Below, one piece after another: positions 20,781-28,955 of a stretch of DNA of 64,000 nt (positions are counted from its first letter, which is position 1; each line of letters opens with the position of its first letter). The position numbers and the translations under genes are program-made. Origin of the DNA: JAXGQD01 sp040766665 (GTDB taxonomy: Bacteria; Bacillota; Clostridia; Saccharofermentanales; Fastidiosipilaceae); NCBI GenBank assembly GCA_040766665.1, contig JAXGQD010000007.1:62001-126000 (forward strand), written 5' to 3'. The notes beneath the pieces were generated by a model. That model had not been told where the DNA came from, ran no database searches, and worked only from the letters and a program-made list of their open reading frames with translations.

Positions 20781-22963
20781 TTTGCCGTCTCCTTTGTTGT
20801 CTTAAGCCTAAACTGCGGCTGGATATCCTCCCCGTAGGGATTCTTTCTGAAGATGAAATACAGTAGGACCGCGAAGCAAGCCAGCGCAATGCCCGACCAG
20901 AGGGTAAAGGGTGAGCCGCCCAGCAAGAGGCCGAGTTGATTGATAATCAGGGCAATCACATAGGCAAAAAGCGTCAGATAAGTGATGGCAAAAACCGTCC
21001 ACTTGGGGCTATTCATCTCTTTTTTGATCGCACCGATTGCCGCGAAACAGGGGGCACAGAGCAGGTTGAAGACCAGGAAGGCAAAAGCCCCCAAAGCCGT
21101 CAAATCCGTAGCCAGCACACCAAAGCCCGCGTAACTGCCCGACTCGACCAAGTCTAGCGCATTTCCACCGATGCCGTAGAGCACACCCAGCGTACCAACG
21201 ACTTGCTCCTTGGCTAATAAGCCCATGAAAGTCGCCACGACCATCTGCCACTGTCCAAAACCAAGCGGGGCAAAAATCCTTGCCACTGCACGGCCAAAGT
21301 AGGCCAGAACCGAGTTCTCCTGTGATTCCACCATACCGAAACCGGCTTCATCGATACCGAAGGTGGACAGGAACCAAATGGCCAGTGATGCCAGGAGGAT
21401 TACGGTACCGGCACGTTTGACGAAGTCCAGAGCCCTGTCACCCGTCGCACGTAAAACATTTTTCGCTGAAGGCAAGTGGTACGCAGGCAGCTCCATAACG
21501 AATGGAGAAGCCGTTCCTGCAAATATCTTGGTTTTCTTGAGCATGATGCCGCTGATGACCACCGCAGTCACGCCCACAAAGTAAGCCAGAGGCGAAACCC
21601 ACCAGGCGCCGCCGAAGACCGTCCCTGCCAGCAATGCAATAATAGGCAGCTTTGCACCACATGGGATAAAAGAGGTCGTCATTATCGTCATCCGGCGATC
21701 GCGCTCGGATTCGATGGTACGACTGGCCGTAATGCCCGGCACCGAACAGCCGGAGCCAATCAGCATCGGGATAAAGGACTTGCCGGAAAGGCCGAACTTA
21801 CGGAATAGTTTATCCATAATAAAAGCGATGCGGGTCATATAGCCGATGTCTTCCAAAATAGACAGTAGGAAAAAGAGCACAATCATCTGCGGCAGGAAGC
21901 CAATGACCGCCCCTACCCCACCGACAACACCGTCGACGATTAATCCGCTGAGCCAGGGTGCAACGTTTAGACTTTCAAATAAGCGTGCCAAACCTGGCAA
22001 AATCCAGCTCCCAAACAACACATCGTTAGTCCAGTCCGTCACCAGTGTCCCGACCGAGGTCACAGAAATATAGTAGACCACGAACATCACCAGCATGAAA
22101 ATCGGCAAAGCCAAGTAACGATTGGTGACAATCAAATCGATTTTATCCGAATCGGTCAAACTGCCTGCGGGCTGACCTTTCACCACGGACTGACGAATCA
22201 CGTCCTCCACAAAGCGGTAGCGTTGGTCAATGATGATGCTTTCCGCATCGTCGTCCAACTCTTTCTCGCAATCCCCAATATGTTCTTCGATATGGGCCAA
22301 TTCCTCGCTGGTTAAGGCGATTTCCTCCAAAGCTTTGGGATCGCGTTCGAAGACTTTGATGGCATAGAAGCGCAGTAACTGCGGTTTAACTTTACTCTCA
22401 ATCGTCTCTTCGATGTGAGCCAAAGCGTGCTCGACCGAGCCCTGAAAGACATGGGGCTGTTCCAGTTTCGGATCCTGTCGAGCGGCGGCAACAGCCCTCT
22501 CAGACAGTTCTTCCAGGCCTTCCCCTTTGGCGGCGGAGGTTTCCACCAGCTCACACCCCAGCGCTTTACTGAGCTTCTGTAAATGGATTTGATCACCGTT
22601 TTTACGCACGATATCAATCATATTCAGCGCAATGACCATCGGTATGCCCAGCTCCAGGAGCTGCGTGCTCAGATAAAGGTTACGCTCGATATTGCTGGCA
22701 TCCACAATGTTAATGATGGCATCGGGTTGATCGTAGACCAAGTAGTGACGTGCGATGATTTCTTCTGTTGTATAGGGCGAAAGCGAATAAATGCCCGGCA
22801 GATCCTGCAGCACCACCGACTCATCGGAAAGCAAATGCCCTTCCTTCTTGTCCACGGTGACACCCGGCCAGTTGCCCACATATTGGGTGCTACCGGTTAG
22901 GTCATTAAAGAGGGAGGTTTTGCCACTATTGGGATTCCCCGCTAAAGCAATTTGTACACTCAT
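20777..22963 (-). CDS. feoB: ferrous iron transporter FeoB
   Basis: A 728-residue inner-membrane Fe(II) transporter. The N-terminal G domain has GNPNSGKTS (G1), LPGIYSL (G3) and NMID (G4), followed by a helical GDI-like region. The C-terminal half has Gate motifs such as PMLIGSGCSVPGI and FIPCGAKLPI with multiple membrane helices. It follows feoA with a 4-bp overlap. Confidence 0.97.
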   Translation of the reverse strand: MSVQIALAGNPNSGKTSLFNDLTGSTQYVGNWPGVTVDKKEGHLLSDESVVLQDLPGIYSLSPYTTEEIIARHYLVYDQPDAIINIVDASNIERNLYLSTQLLELGIPMVIALNMIDIVRKNGDQIHLQKLSKALGCELVETSAAKGEGLEELSERAVAAARQDPKLEQPHVFQGSVEHALAHIEETIESKVKPQLLRFYAIKVFERDPKALEEIALTSEELAHIEEHIGDCEKELDDDAESIIIDQRYRFVEDVIRQSVVKGQPAGSLTDSDKIDLIVTNRYLALPIFMLVMFVVYYISVTSVGTLVTDWTNDVLFGSWILPGLARLFESLNVAPWLSGLIVDGVVGGVGAVIGFLPQMIVLFFLLSILEDIGYMTRIAFIMDKLFRKFGLSGKSFIPMLIGSGCSVPGITASRTIESERDRRMTIMTTSFIPCGAKLPIIALLAGTVFGGAWWVSPLAYFVGVTAVVISGIMLKKTKIFAGTASPFVMELPAYHLPSAKNVLRATGDRALDFVKRAGTVILLASLAIWFLSTFGIDEAGFGMVESQENSVLAYFGRAVARIFAPLGFGQWQMVVATFMGLLAKEQVVGTLGVLYGIGGNALDLVESGSYAGFGVLATDLTALGAFAFLVFNLLCAPCFAAIGAIKKEMNSPKWTVFAITYLTLFAYVIALIINQLGLLLGGSPFTLWSGIALACFAVLLYFIFRKNPYGEDIQPQFRLKTTKETAK

Positions 22964-23205
22964 GCCTTGTGCCCCTCCTCATTTGTTTCGACTTCGATTT
23001 TTTCCGCATCATCTTTGCGCAGAGTCAGCTCATACCCACGCAGATTAATCTCGATCGGATCGCCTAAAGGAGCGGTTTTACGCACAAACAGCGTCGTGCC
23101 TTTGGTAATGCCCATATCCATAATATGGCGGCGTGTAGCACCTTCACCATGCAGTTTTTTGACCACAGCGGTCTCTCCCACTTTGACATCATTGAGGCTG
23201 CGCAT
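22960..23205 (-). CDS. feoA: ferrous iron transport protein A
   Basis: An 81-residue SH3-like protein that regulates FeoB. The pattern GETAVVKKLHGEG, RRHIMDMGITKGT and APLGDPIEINLRGYELTLRK is typical. It heads the feoA-feoB-membrane protein operon. Confidence 0.93.
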   Translation of the reverse strand: MRSLNDVKVGETAVVKKLHGEGATRRHIMDMGITKGTTLFVRKTAPLGDPIEINLRGYELTLRKDDAEKIEVETNEEGHKA

Positions 23206-23245
23206 GCTATTCTCCGTTTCTAGATTTGCTTTTGAATGGCTGTTA

Positions 23246-23316
23246 CAAACAGGGCTTGTCGCCCATATTTGCCTATAGTTTGCGCTGGCTAACTAAAATT
23301 GTCAATAGCTAACTGA
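23246..23316 (-). promoter_or_regulatory. candidate feo promoter with a direct repeat AGTTAGC
   Basis: On the minus strand TTGACA (23300-23305) lies between two copies of AGTTAGC (23308-23314 and 23288-23294). A weak -10-like CAAACT lies 17 bases on. The repeats overlap the -35 region and could be an operator for a metal regulator such as a DtxR/MntR relative; this is inference. Confidence 0.4.
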
Positions 23317-23335
23317 TAGTTTTTTATAAATATTT

Positions 23336-24121
23336 TTACTGAGTATTTTTAGGGATCTGATTGGCAAAACGAGCCAAGTACTCCCCCATCCTGAGCTTCT
23401 GCCCAGCCACCACCGGCTCCGTTATATGGCCCTCTTCAAAGAGCAATATCACGGTAGAACCGAACTGGAAGTAGCCCATTTCGGCTCCCTTTTGCCAGCT
23501 TTTCGCATCATCACAAATGATGGAATTGACGTTGGTCGCGCCGACGAAGACGATACTTGTGCCGTCCGTTAGACGATTAATGATGCGATAGTTTGTACAA
23601 AGTGGCCTGGGTCCGTACTTCAAACCCAGCTCATTCACCGGCCAGGATTTTTCGCCCAAGTGGTAGCGCTCCGCCAGGCTCGCTTCAAAGGGGGCGTGAA
23701 TGCGGTGGTAGTCCGCGGGGCTAAGGTAGAGGACAAAAAGCTGACCTCCGACATACGGCTTCGCCCGCTCTTCGGAACCGAGTAATTCCGTGAGCGTGAG
23801 TGCTTGACCTTTGACCGAAAATTCCAAGTCTTCCGTTATCTTATTTGAAGTCTCCAAGCGCGCATCAACAGGCGAAATAATCACGCTCGGCTCTGGGTTT
23901 ACGGGTCGGGCTTCCCCTTTCAGTTCTCTGATAAAGAAGGCATTCAGGCTTCTAAATTCCTGCAGCGGACGTTTGACTTCATCCGTATTGACACGATAGT
24001 GGCGCACATAGGCAGGAATCAAATGACGACTGAAGCGCGCATTGGCAAAAGACCGCAAGAGGCGATTAAACCCGCGTGTGTTACAAAACTTTATAATTTG
24101 TTTAAAAAACCAGCCTCGCAT
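23336..24121 (-). CDS. psd: phosphatidylserine decarboxylase proenzyme
   Basis: A 261-residue membrane-associated enzyme that makes phosphatidylethanolamine from phosphatidylserine. The self-cleavage site GST, which gives the pyruvoyl group, is in FQFGSTVILLFEEG near the C-terminus. ISPVDARL and HRIHAPFEA match conserved active-site regions. It is divergent from pssA, which makes its substrate. Confidence 0.93.
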   Translation of the reverse strand: MRGWFFKQIIKFCNTRGFNRLLRSFANARFSRHLIPAYVRHYRVNTDEVKRPLQEFRSLNAFFIRELKGEARPVNPEPSVIISPVDARLETSNKITEDLEFSVKGQALTLTELLGSEERAKPYVGGQLFVLYLSPADYHRIHAPFEASLAERYHLGEKSWPVNELGLKYGPRPLCTNYRIINRLTDGTSIVFVGATNVNSIICDDAKSWQKGAEMGYFQFGSTVILLFEEGHITEPVVAGQKLRMGEYLARFANQIPKNTQ

Positions 24122-24255
24122 TATGCTATTATACGTTCAATTAAGCCTCAAATAAACGGAACGGACGAAGCGCATTTTGATGGACTTAACTTTTGCGTTT
24201 TCTCTTTGCGTCAAGCAGTATTACTGCCTGACGACCAAGCGGTAAAGGATATCTC

Positions 24256-24798
24256 ATGTCAGAAGAAAACCAAAGTTTTATCCGTCGCAACGCGGCAAAC
24301 TTTTTAACACTTTTAAATGTCATCTTTGGTACCCTCTCCATTATTCTCTCAATCAATGGCCACTTTCGCTGGGCTATTGCTTTTATCGGCTTAGCCTCTG
24401 TCGCAGACCGCTATGACGGCCATGTGGCACGTAGATTAGGCACAAGCTCCGAAATTGGGGTACAACTGGATTCTTTAGGTGATAGCGTCAGTTTCGGCGT
24501 CGCCCCTGCCCTCTTGGTGTACATGAGTCTGATTCGACCCATGCCGCCCGGACCGGCCAAAATTGCCCTGACTGCGACTGTAGTCATCTATATTGTCTGC
24601 GGCATTTTCAGATTGGCACGCTACAATACCCAAGGTTTATCGGAAGGCTCATTTGAAGGCTTGCCCATCACCCTAGCCGGGATGACCCTGGCCTTCCTCA
24701 TGCTGCTCGCCAAAGAGACTTCCGTCTACGTCTACGCGGCGCTGATGGTGATCTTCGGTGCGCTCATGGTGTCGAAATTCAATATAAAAAAGCGCTGA
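24256..24798 (+). CDS. pssA: CDP-diacylglycerol-serine O-phosphatidyltransferase
   Basis: A 180-residue integral membrane CDP-alcohol phosphatidyltransferase. The signature DGHVARRLGTSSEIGVQLDS, continuing LGD, matches DG-x2-AR-x8-G-x3-D-x3-D. About six hydrophobic segments are seen. An AAAGGA precedes the ATG. With the divergent psd gene it completes a PE pathway; the 134-bp gap must hold both promoters. Confidence 0.94.
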   Translation: MSEENQSFIRRNAANFLTLLNVIFGTLSIILSINGHFRWAIAFIGLASVADRYDGHVARRLGTSSEIGVQLDSLGDSVSFGVAPALLVYMSLIRPMPPGPAKIALTATVVIYIVCGIFRLARYNTQGLSEGSFEGLPITLAGMTLAFLMLLAKETSVYVYAALMVIFGALMVSKFNIKKR

Positions 24799-24827
24799 GC
24801 GGGTTCTGAATCCGTTGCAATGGATTG

Positions 24828-24893
24828 GTTGGCTGCGACACCGCTTGGAAATTAAATCGTCGCGCTACCTGGTTGGCTGCGACACCGCTTATA
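24828..24893. repeat. two copies of the GTCGC/GCGAC repeat
   Basis: GGTTGGCTGCGACACCGCTT occurs twice, at about 24828 and 24872; the second is preceded by GTCGCGCTACCT. The units are close to those at 16413 and 61388. They follow the pssA stop by 30 bases. Confidence 0.75.
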
Positions 24894-24985
24894 TTTTTCT
24901 TTTAAGTTCACTTCCACTGAGCAAATAATAAGCAATTTCTCTGCTTGTACGGAATTTGGAAATTATTTCGGCTATGCAGATTTTT

Positions 24986-25122
24986 GGCAATTTTTCCGGC
25001 TGTGCATTATGAGCTTCTAATATAGGAGATGTTTATTTAGTCAATGACTACTTTTCTCGGCAATAATTTCGGCAGTGTATTAGAAAATACTAATGGATCA
25101 CCGCACAGCCGTCAAAATTGTC
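24986..25122. repeat. imperfect inverted repeat element, about 137 bp
   Basis: GGCAATTTTTCCGGCTGTGCA (24986-25006, described here by its ends) has an imperfect inverted partner CGCACAGCCGTCAAAATTG (25102-25120). No ORF lies between. It may be a remnant of a small non-autonomous element. Outside it, 24894-25240 shows nothing else I can name. Confidence 0.45.
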
Positions 25123-25242
25123 GAAAAATATAAGCTTTGGCAAGAAAAATAGTCGAGGCGGAAGGAAATATCCCGCACAAACGCAAATTTTGTCAGAAAA
25201 CGACCTACTAAGATAAATTATCAAATTAGTATCACTAAAATG

Positions 25243-25266
25243 CAAAAGCCCCGATTGACGGGGCTT
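25243..25266 (-). terminator. terminator, probably the original one of tRNA-Ser
   Basis: AAAGCCCCG pairs with CGGGGCTTT around a six-base loop. On the minus strand it is followed by TTTTGCATTTT. It sits just outside attL, where the transcript of tRNA-Ser would have ended before the prophage inserted. Confidence 0.75.
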
Positions 25267-25277
25267 TCAGCATATTT

Positions 25278-25294
25278 TGGCGGAAAGAGCGGGA
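25278..25294. other. attL core
   Basis: The 17-bp sequence is identical to the 3' end of tRNA-Ser at 56252-56268. The match ends after GGGA (next bases CT here, TT at attR), so strand exchange lies inside it. Confidence 0.9.
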
Positions 25295-25331
25295 CTAGAA
25301 CAGTATGCTTTAGACACGCTCTTTGCGGACT

Positions 25332-25352
25332 TTTTAATGCACTACTTAATGC
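25332..25352. promoter_or_regulatory. candidate integrase arm-type sites, left arm
   Basis: TTTTAATGCAC and TTAATGCG lie 40-55 bp inside attL. The same TTAATGCA word recurs beside attR at 56133-56167, as expected for arm sites bound by the integrase N-terminal domain. Confidence 0.5.
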
Positions 25353-25470
25353 GTCTAACAGCTTTCACGCCCAAATAAAACAATTTCATAACCGCAATAA
25401 TGCATGTTATTTCATATGCGTAATGTACCAAAAACGGGACATGAGATAAGGTAATTTTGGAGGTGTAATC

Positions 25471-25626
25471 ATGAATTTAGACAAAATAAAAAGTGACTTA
25501 TCACTGATTGAGGAATTGCTTGAGCTGATTTTCAAGCTCTATGGTGACTATGCCGCAGCATGCACATTGGCGCAGGCATCGCAAGACAAAATTAAGGATA
25601 TTCGGAATGAACTTAGTAGAGAATAA
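25471..25626 (+). CDS. small hypothetical prophage protein
   Basis: A 51-residue ORF beginning MNLDKIKSDLSLIEELLE, with a strong ribosome binding site GGAGGTG. It is mostly helical by composition. It overlaps the next ORF by 20 bp on the same strand. Unlike the late genes it reads rightward, so it is a separate unit next to attL, the position where cargo genes often sit. Function unknown. Confidence 0.6.
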   Translation: MNLDKIKSDLSLIEELLELIFKLYGDYAAACTLAQASQDKIKDIRNELSRE

Positions 25627-25876
25627 GGTATATATCGGAGGCGGATATCATCTGTATAGAAGAAATGGTGACCGCTTTTACGAGCGCCGCTATGAATGGG
25701 TTGGCGAGTGTTATCCGGAAGCATGGCGAGAAACTACTCTTGAGACGATTATGGCCACTGAATGGCAATATGGAATTAAGCTACAGGCGTTAACCAAAGA
25801 TGGACTGACACCGGGCATGTATTTGGACGAGGGAAAAGTTAAACTTTGGGTAAGAAGTAAGAGAGATGAGTACTAA
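25607..25876 (+). CDS. hypothetical prophage cargo protein
   Basis: An 89-residue ORF from the ATG at 25607 (AAGGA 9 bases upstream), reading MNLVENKVYIGGGYHLYRRNGDRFY. A start 66 bases upstream would be out of context inside the other ORF. It is rich in Tyr, Arg and Trp, with no recognised motif. It is translationally coupled to the ORF before it. Confidence 0.6.
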   Translation: MNLVENKVYIGGGYHLYRRNGDRFYERRYEWVGECYPEAWRETTLETIMATEWQYGIKLQALTKDGLTPGMYLDEGKVKLWVRSKRDEY

Positions 25877-25888
25877 TTAACAAAAAGA

Positions 25889-26319
25889 TCAACCAGTTTT
25901 TTTTGACTTTGGATAGATTTTAATTAGGTTTGTATAATCACCTTGATAAATAACATTCTTGAACGCATCACATGGATCATTTCTCTTGCAACATTTAGTT
26001 TTACCACAATGAGCTTTTTCCTCTGAAACTATCTTTTCAATGCTTTTTACAGCAATTGAAACAATGGTTCTTGGTAAATTGCATGTAAAACATATCAGTC
26101 CAGAATGATTGTGTTTTCCATTTGGGGAACAAGTACAACAAAATCCCTTCCATTTGAGGTAAGGAAGATTCTATCGAAACGTATCGCCCAGTTTAAAACA
26201 TCAGCATCTTTCATTCCTGGTGCTATCTCTACGACGCACTGAATATCGTGACCGTTATTCTGTAAGTGTTGGCGAATTTTTGTTGAAATGTTTTCGTCTA
26301 CAAGAAATCTCATATGCAA
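25889..26319 (-). pseudogene. DUF5615-type PIN-like toxin, one frameshift
   Basis: The first frame reads MHMRFLVDENISTKIRQHLQ with GHDIQ and DRIFLTSNGRDF, the usual acidic-site pattern of DUF5615/PIN-like toxins, and stops early at 26095. After one added base in the C run at 26124-26127 the frame continues as NHSGLICFTCNLPRTIVSIAVKS to a Cys-rich end, giving exactly 143 codons plus stop. The antitoxin gene lies just upstream and overlaps it. As written, the toxin would be truncated to 74 residues. Confidence 0.65.
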
Positions 26320-26687
26320 TTTTGGTCAACTACATCGGATGTATATGCTAAAGCAACTCTTACTTGTTCCTTGCTTAAACTATAATCCTCGCATATCTCT
26401 TCGATTTTCATACCATTCGCCAAACAATCAACGATTAAAGATACATTTATTCTAGTACCAGTAATGGTCGGAATTCCTTGCATAATCTCATTATCGATCG
26501 TTATTTCCGCATATTTACTTGCGATTGTTATGTTTTCATTAATAGTTATGAACTGGTCTAAAGATTCGTTGCCCAAAATATTATGCGGGACTGACTTAAT
26601 AATGTCGTCTCTGAGTTTATAATATTCTTTAGGCCTTTTAAAAATCTGTGAGGTATTATATGACCAGTCTGTCAACGCAGCATTCAT
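26310..26687 (-). CDS. DUF433 antitoxin (VapB45-like)
   Basis: A 125-residue protein whose C-terminal half carries the DUF433 pattern: IMQGIPTITGTRINVSLIVDCLANGMKIEEICEDY, with a predicted helix-turn-helix. DUF433 proteins are encoded before DUF5615 toxins in many genomes. It overlaps the toxin start by 10 bp. The N-terminal 60 residues are unfamiliar and may be an added domain. Confidence 0.8.
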   Translation of the reverse strand: MNAALTDWSYNTSQIFKRPKEYYKLRDDIIKSVPHNILGNESLDQFITINENITIASKYAEITIDNEIMQGIPTITGTRINVSLIVDCLANGMKIEEICEDYSLSKEQVRVALAYTSDVVDQNCI

Positions 26688-26689
26688 AA

Positions 26690-27010
26690 TTATTCCTCCA
26701 CTTCTTGATTTTCGTCAGGGGTATCTTCCATTGAAACGTGTGCATTTTTAAATCCAATGTCTGTCTCTATATCTTTTTGCATTATAATACCAGAGACAAT
26801 AAAGTGTTTTACAAAGCCTTTATACATTTCATAACTCATAGTTGCTCTAACTTGAGCTTCTGGATCTTCGGACCCCTTCTTGTTTTGATTTATTGTCGCA
26901 AACTCAATAGATATGCCGTTATTAAAAGGTCTTATTCTGTAAGCATTCGGACGAATGCTATATGCTCCTTTTTTAATGCGTTCTATTTTCCGAGGTTTAT
27001 CTTGGGCCAT
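26690..27010 (-). CDS. hypothetical protein upstream of the DUF433/DUF5615 pair
   Basis: A 106-residue protein rich in Lys and Arg at the N-terminus and acidic at the end. It has the text ISIEFATINQ and QVRATMSYEMYKGFVKHFI, which faintly recalls DUF3467 proteins. It ends 2 bp before the antitoxin start, so the three genes form one operon. An AT-rich TATTATAAT lies near 27070 on the minus strand as a possible -10. Function unknown. Confidence 0.6.
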   Translation of the reverse strand: MAQDKPRKIERIKKGAYSIRPNAYRIRPFNNGISIEFATINQNKKGSEDPEAQVRATMSYEMYKGFVKHFIVSGIIMQKDIETDIGFKNAHVSMEDTPDENQEVEE

Positions 27011-27165
27011 TTTTACCTCTTCTCAATATCTGTTCCAATTGTTACAAAAACATTACTGTAAAATTATAATAACACATTCTAACAACTCTACGCTAAATGT
27101 AAATACTGATTATACTCCAATTCTAACAAACGAGTCTTTCGTTGAGGTTAATACATGCTTACAAA

Positions 27166-27195
27166 TAAAAAATAGACCGAGGATTTCTCCCCGGC
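27166..27195 (-). terminator. terminator after the lysis genes
   Basis: A stem of CCGGGGA with TCCTCGG, then TCTATTTTTT on the minus strand, just after the holin gene. It closes the late operon. Confidence 0.8.
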
Positions 27196-27205
27196 CGTTC
27201 AATAA

Positions 27206-27478
27206 TTATTCAGTTTTTGAGAAGGTGACTTCGTATGCTCCCATACTTGCGGCTGCTGCTACAAAGCTGTTTGCAATCGCTAAAATGATTGGTTCTAGCT
27301 GTGGGCTGACCACTAGAGTCAAACCCAACTGTATTACCAAACAAAGCAATAATACGAAGACTCTGATTGGTAGTTTTTCTGGTAGTAGGCTTTTAACATA
27401 CTGCGTAATCAATGTGACTAGCGCCACTGTTCCTGCTGTGCTTAGCAAATAAGCTAAAGATGTAATTTGTTCCATCAT
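27206..27478 (-). CDS. phage holin-like membrane protein
   Basis: A 90-residue protein with three hydrophobic stretches: AYLLSTAGTVALVTLITQYV, IRVFVLLLCLVIQLGLTLVV and IILAIANSFVAAAASMGAYEV. Size, topology and location beside the amidase fit a holin that forms the membrane lesion at lysis. It overlaps the previous gene by 4 bp. Confidence 0.75.
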   Translation of the reverse strand: MMEQITSLAYLLSTAGTVALVTLITQYVKSLLPEKLPIRVFVLLLCLVIQLGLTLVVSPQLEPIILAIANSFVAAAASMGAYEVTFSKTE

Positions 27479-27825
27479 CTAATCCTCTCTGTTTCCCACG
27501 GTTCGTCATGATGCTTAATGGGTAAGTTACGGCAACGCTCAACTCTACTCTTGGCTGAGCCGTTACCGCCCTTTTTTACGTATGATTCGTACATTTCATT
27601 GATGTCGTCCAGCTCTTCAGACCATAAGTAACCACGTTTCAAAGAGCGGTTACACATCTCCTTGATGTGGTATTTCATCAACATGAGGTTGCTTTTCTCG
27701 TTGTCATTGCTTCGTTCGACAAGCTTCTGAATCGGCTTAACTATTTTGAAAATCGTAGCCCAGATTGTGCCTAGCGCAGTCAGAATGGATGCTACTAGTA
27801 ATAATGTTTCTGTCACTTTGCTCAC
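27475..27825 (-). CDS. phage lysis-module protein with one membrane segment
   Basis: A 116-residue protein with an N-terminal membrane helix (ETLLLVASILTALGTIWATI) and a soluble tail with GYLWSEELDDINEMYESYVKKGGNGSAKS. The tail pattern EL..INxMYxxYxxxGGNG is common in small proteins of Bacillota phages encoded next to holins. The role is unproven; a second holin or lysis regulator is possible. Confidence 0.65.
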   Translation of the reverse strand: MSKVTETLLLVASILTALGTIWATIFKIVKPIQKLVERSNDNEKSNLMLMKYHIKEMCNRSLKRGYLWSEELDDINEMYESYVKKGGNGSAKSRVERCRNLPIKHHDEPWETERIR

Positions 27826-27839
27826 TCGCCACGCGCCCT

Positions 27840-28847
27840 TTACGCCTTATATGCATCAGCTAATAGTATTTTGCCTGTCACCGCACCCGGTCCAATACCA
27901 AAGATTACCTCGGTATTGCCTACACTTAATGCTATATATGTATTTTGGTAAACCTCAGCATTGAAGCTTCCTTTGGTATTTAAATCAATTGCTCCGCTTC
28001 TTATCTTAATTTTGTCGCCATTTTGAATAGGAGCACTAACACCAGTACCAACAGGCATGCCATTCTCTGAAGTTATAAACACGTCAAAGCCTTTGCCTTT
28101 TAATTCAGCTGCTAGTCTATCGGCATTTTCGCGTTTGCTAAATGCGCCTGTCTGCACCTTATATAAGTCGCCAACAGTCACCATATATGTAGGGTAGCCC
28201 AACGCTTTCAGTTCGGCTTCCTTGCGGTCTGCGTTTGCCCTTATGGAGAATGCACCGACTTGGACGCGGTACAACGTGCCAGCAGGGAATGTGCTACCAC
28301 CTGTCGCTGTGTTTTTTAAATTCAAATTGTATTCAGCTACAAGACATCCGGCAATGGCTTTTGCTATTGCTGGTAAATTTTCAACGATCCAGCGCGCCTC
28401 TGTCGGGTTATCATGAAACGCAACCTCAGCCAGCAAAGACGGTATGCCCAATTCGCCAAACTTATAAACATCTAAATAACTGTAATCGTCCACAATTCGG
28501 CTTGCGTTTTTTCTATTTGGGTTGATTGCATTAATAGCGTCTACCAATTTTATGGCAATGTTTTTTGATACAGGATAGTAACGATTGTAATAGCCTTGTG
28601 TGCCGCTGGCGGTACCATTTGCCGCGTTCGAATGAAGCGCAATAGCAAAATCAGCACCCCACGCTTTAGCTTCCTTAGCCTTGTCTTGTATATAGTACGC
28701 AGTCGCTATTTTTGTTTCGCAGTTGTATTTGTCTAACTCGTCCTTTAGTAAGGCGGCTAATTTTTCCATTTGTACGCGCTCGTTTGTTCCTGCATAAGCG
28801 TATGGATTGCCGGACTGGTTAGATGCGTTAATAAATAGTTTTGGCAT
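27840..28847 (-). CDS. endolysin: N-acetylmuramoyl-L-alanine amidase with two SPOR repeats
   Basis: A 335-residue lysin. The N-terminal Amidase_3 domain has the zinc-site text FAIALHSNAANG and PSLLAEVAFHDN. Two SPOR repeats follow (LYRVQVGAFSIRANADRKEAEL and LYKVQTGAFSKRENADRLAAEL, given here by their first residues), which bind peptidoglycan. A C-terminal domain of about 75 residues is unassigned. The first zinc ligand seems less standard than in typical family members. It cuts the cell wall at lysis. Confidence 0.85.
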   Translation of the reverse strand: MPKLFINASNQSGNPYAYAGTNERVQMEKLAALLKDELDKYNCETKIATAYYIQDKAKEAKAWGADFAIALHSNAANGTASGTQGYYNRYYPVSKNIAIKLVDAINAINPNRKNASRIVDDYSYLDVYKFGELGIPSLLAEVAFHDNPTEARWIVENLPAIAKAIAGCLVAEYNLNLKNTATGGSTFPAGTLYRVQVGAFSIRANADRKEAELKALGYPTYMVTVGDLYKVQTGAFSKRENADRLAAELKGKGFDVFITSENGMPVGTGVSAPIQNGDKIKIRSGAIDLNTKGSFNAEVYQNTYIALSVGNTEVIFGIGPGAVTGKILLADAYKA

Positions 28848-28860
28848 TGATGCTCCTTTC

Positions 28861-28905
28861 GCCCGATTTTGGGCATAAAAAAACCGCCCTGAGGCGGTAG
28901 GTTGT
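28861..28905 (-). terminator. terminator between tail fibre and endolysin genes
   Basis: ACCGCC and GGCGGT form a stem with loop TCAG, followed on the minus strand by seven T residues; a second small stem GCCC/GGGC follows. It may lower expression of the lysis genes relative to structural genes. Confidence 0.8.
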
Positions 28906-28955
28906 TAGATTGTTGTTTGCAGCAAATATCGGTTTGCTTGGCTTGCGATAGGTAA

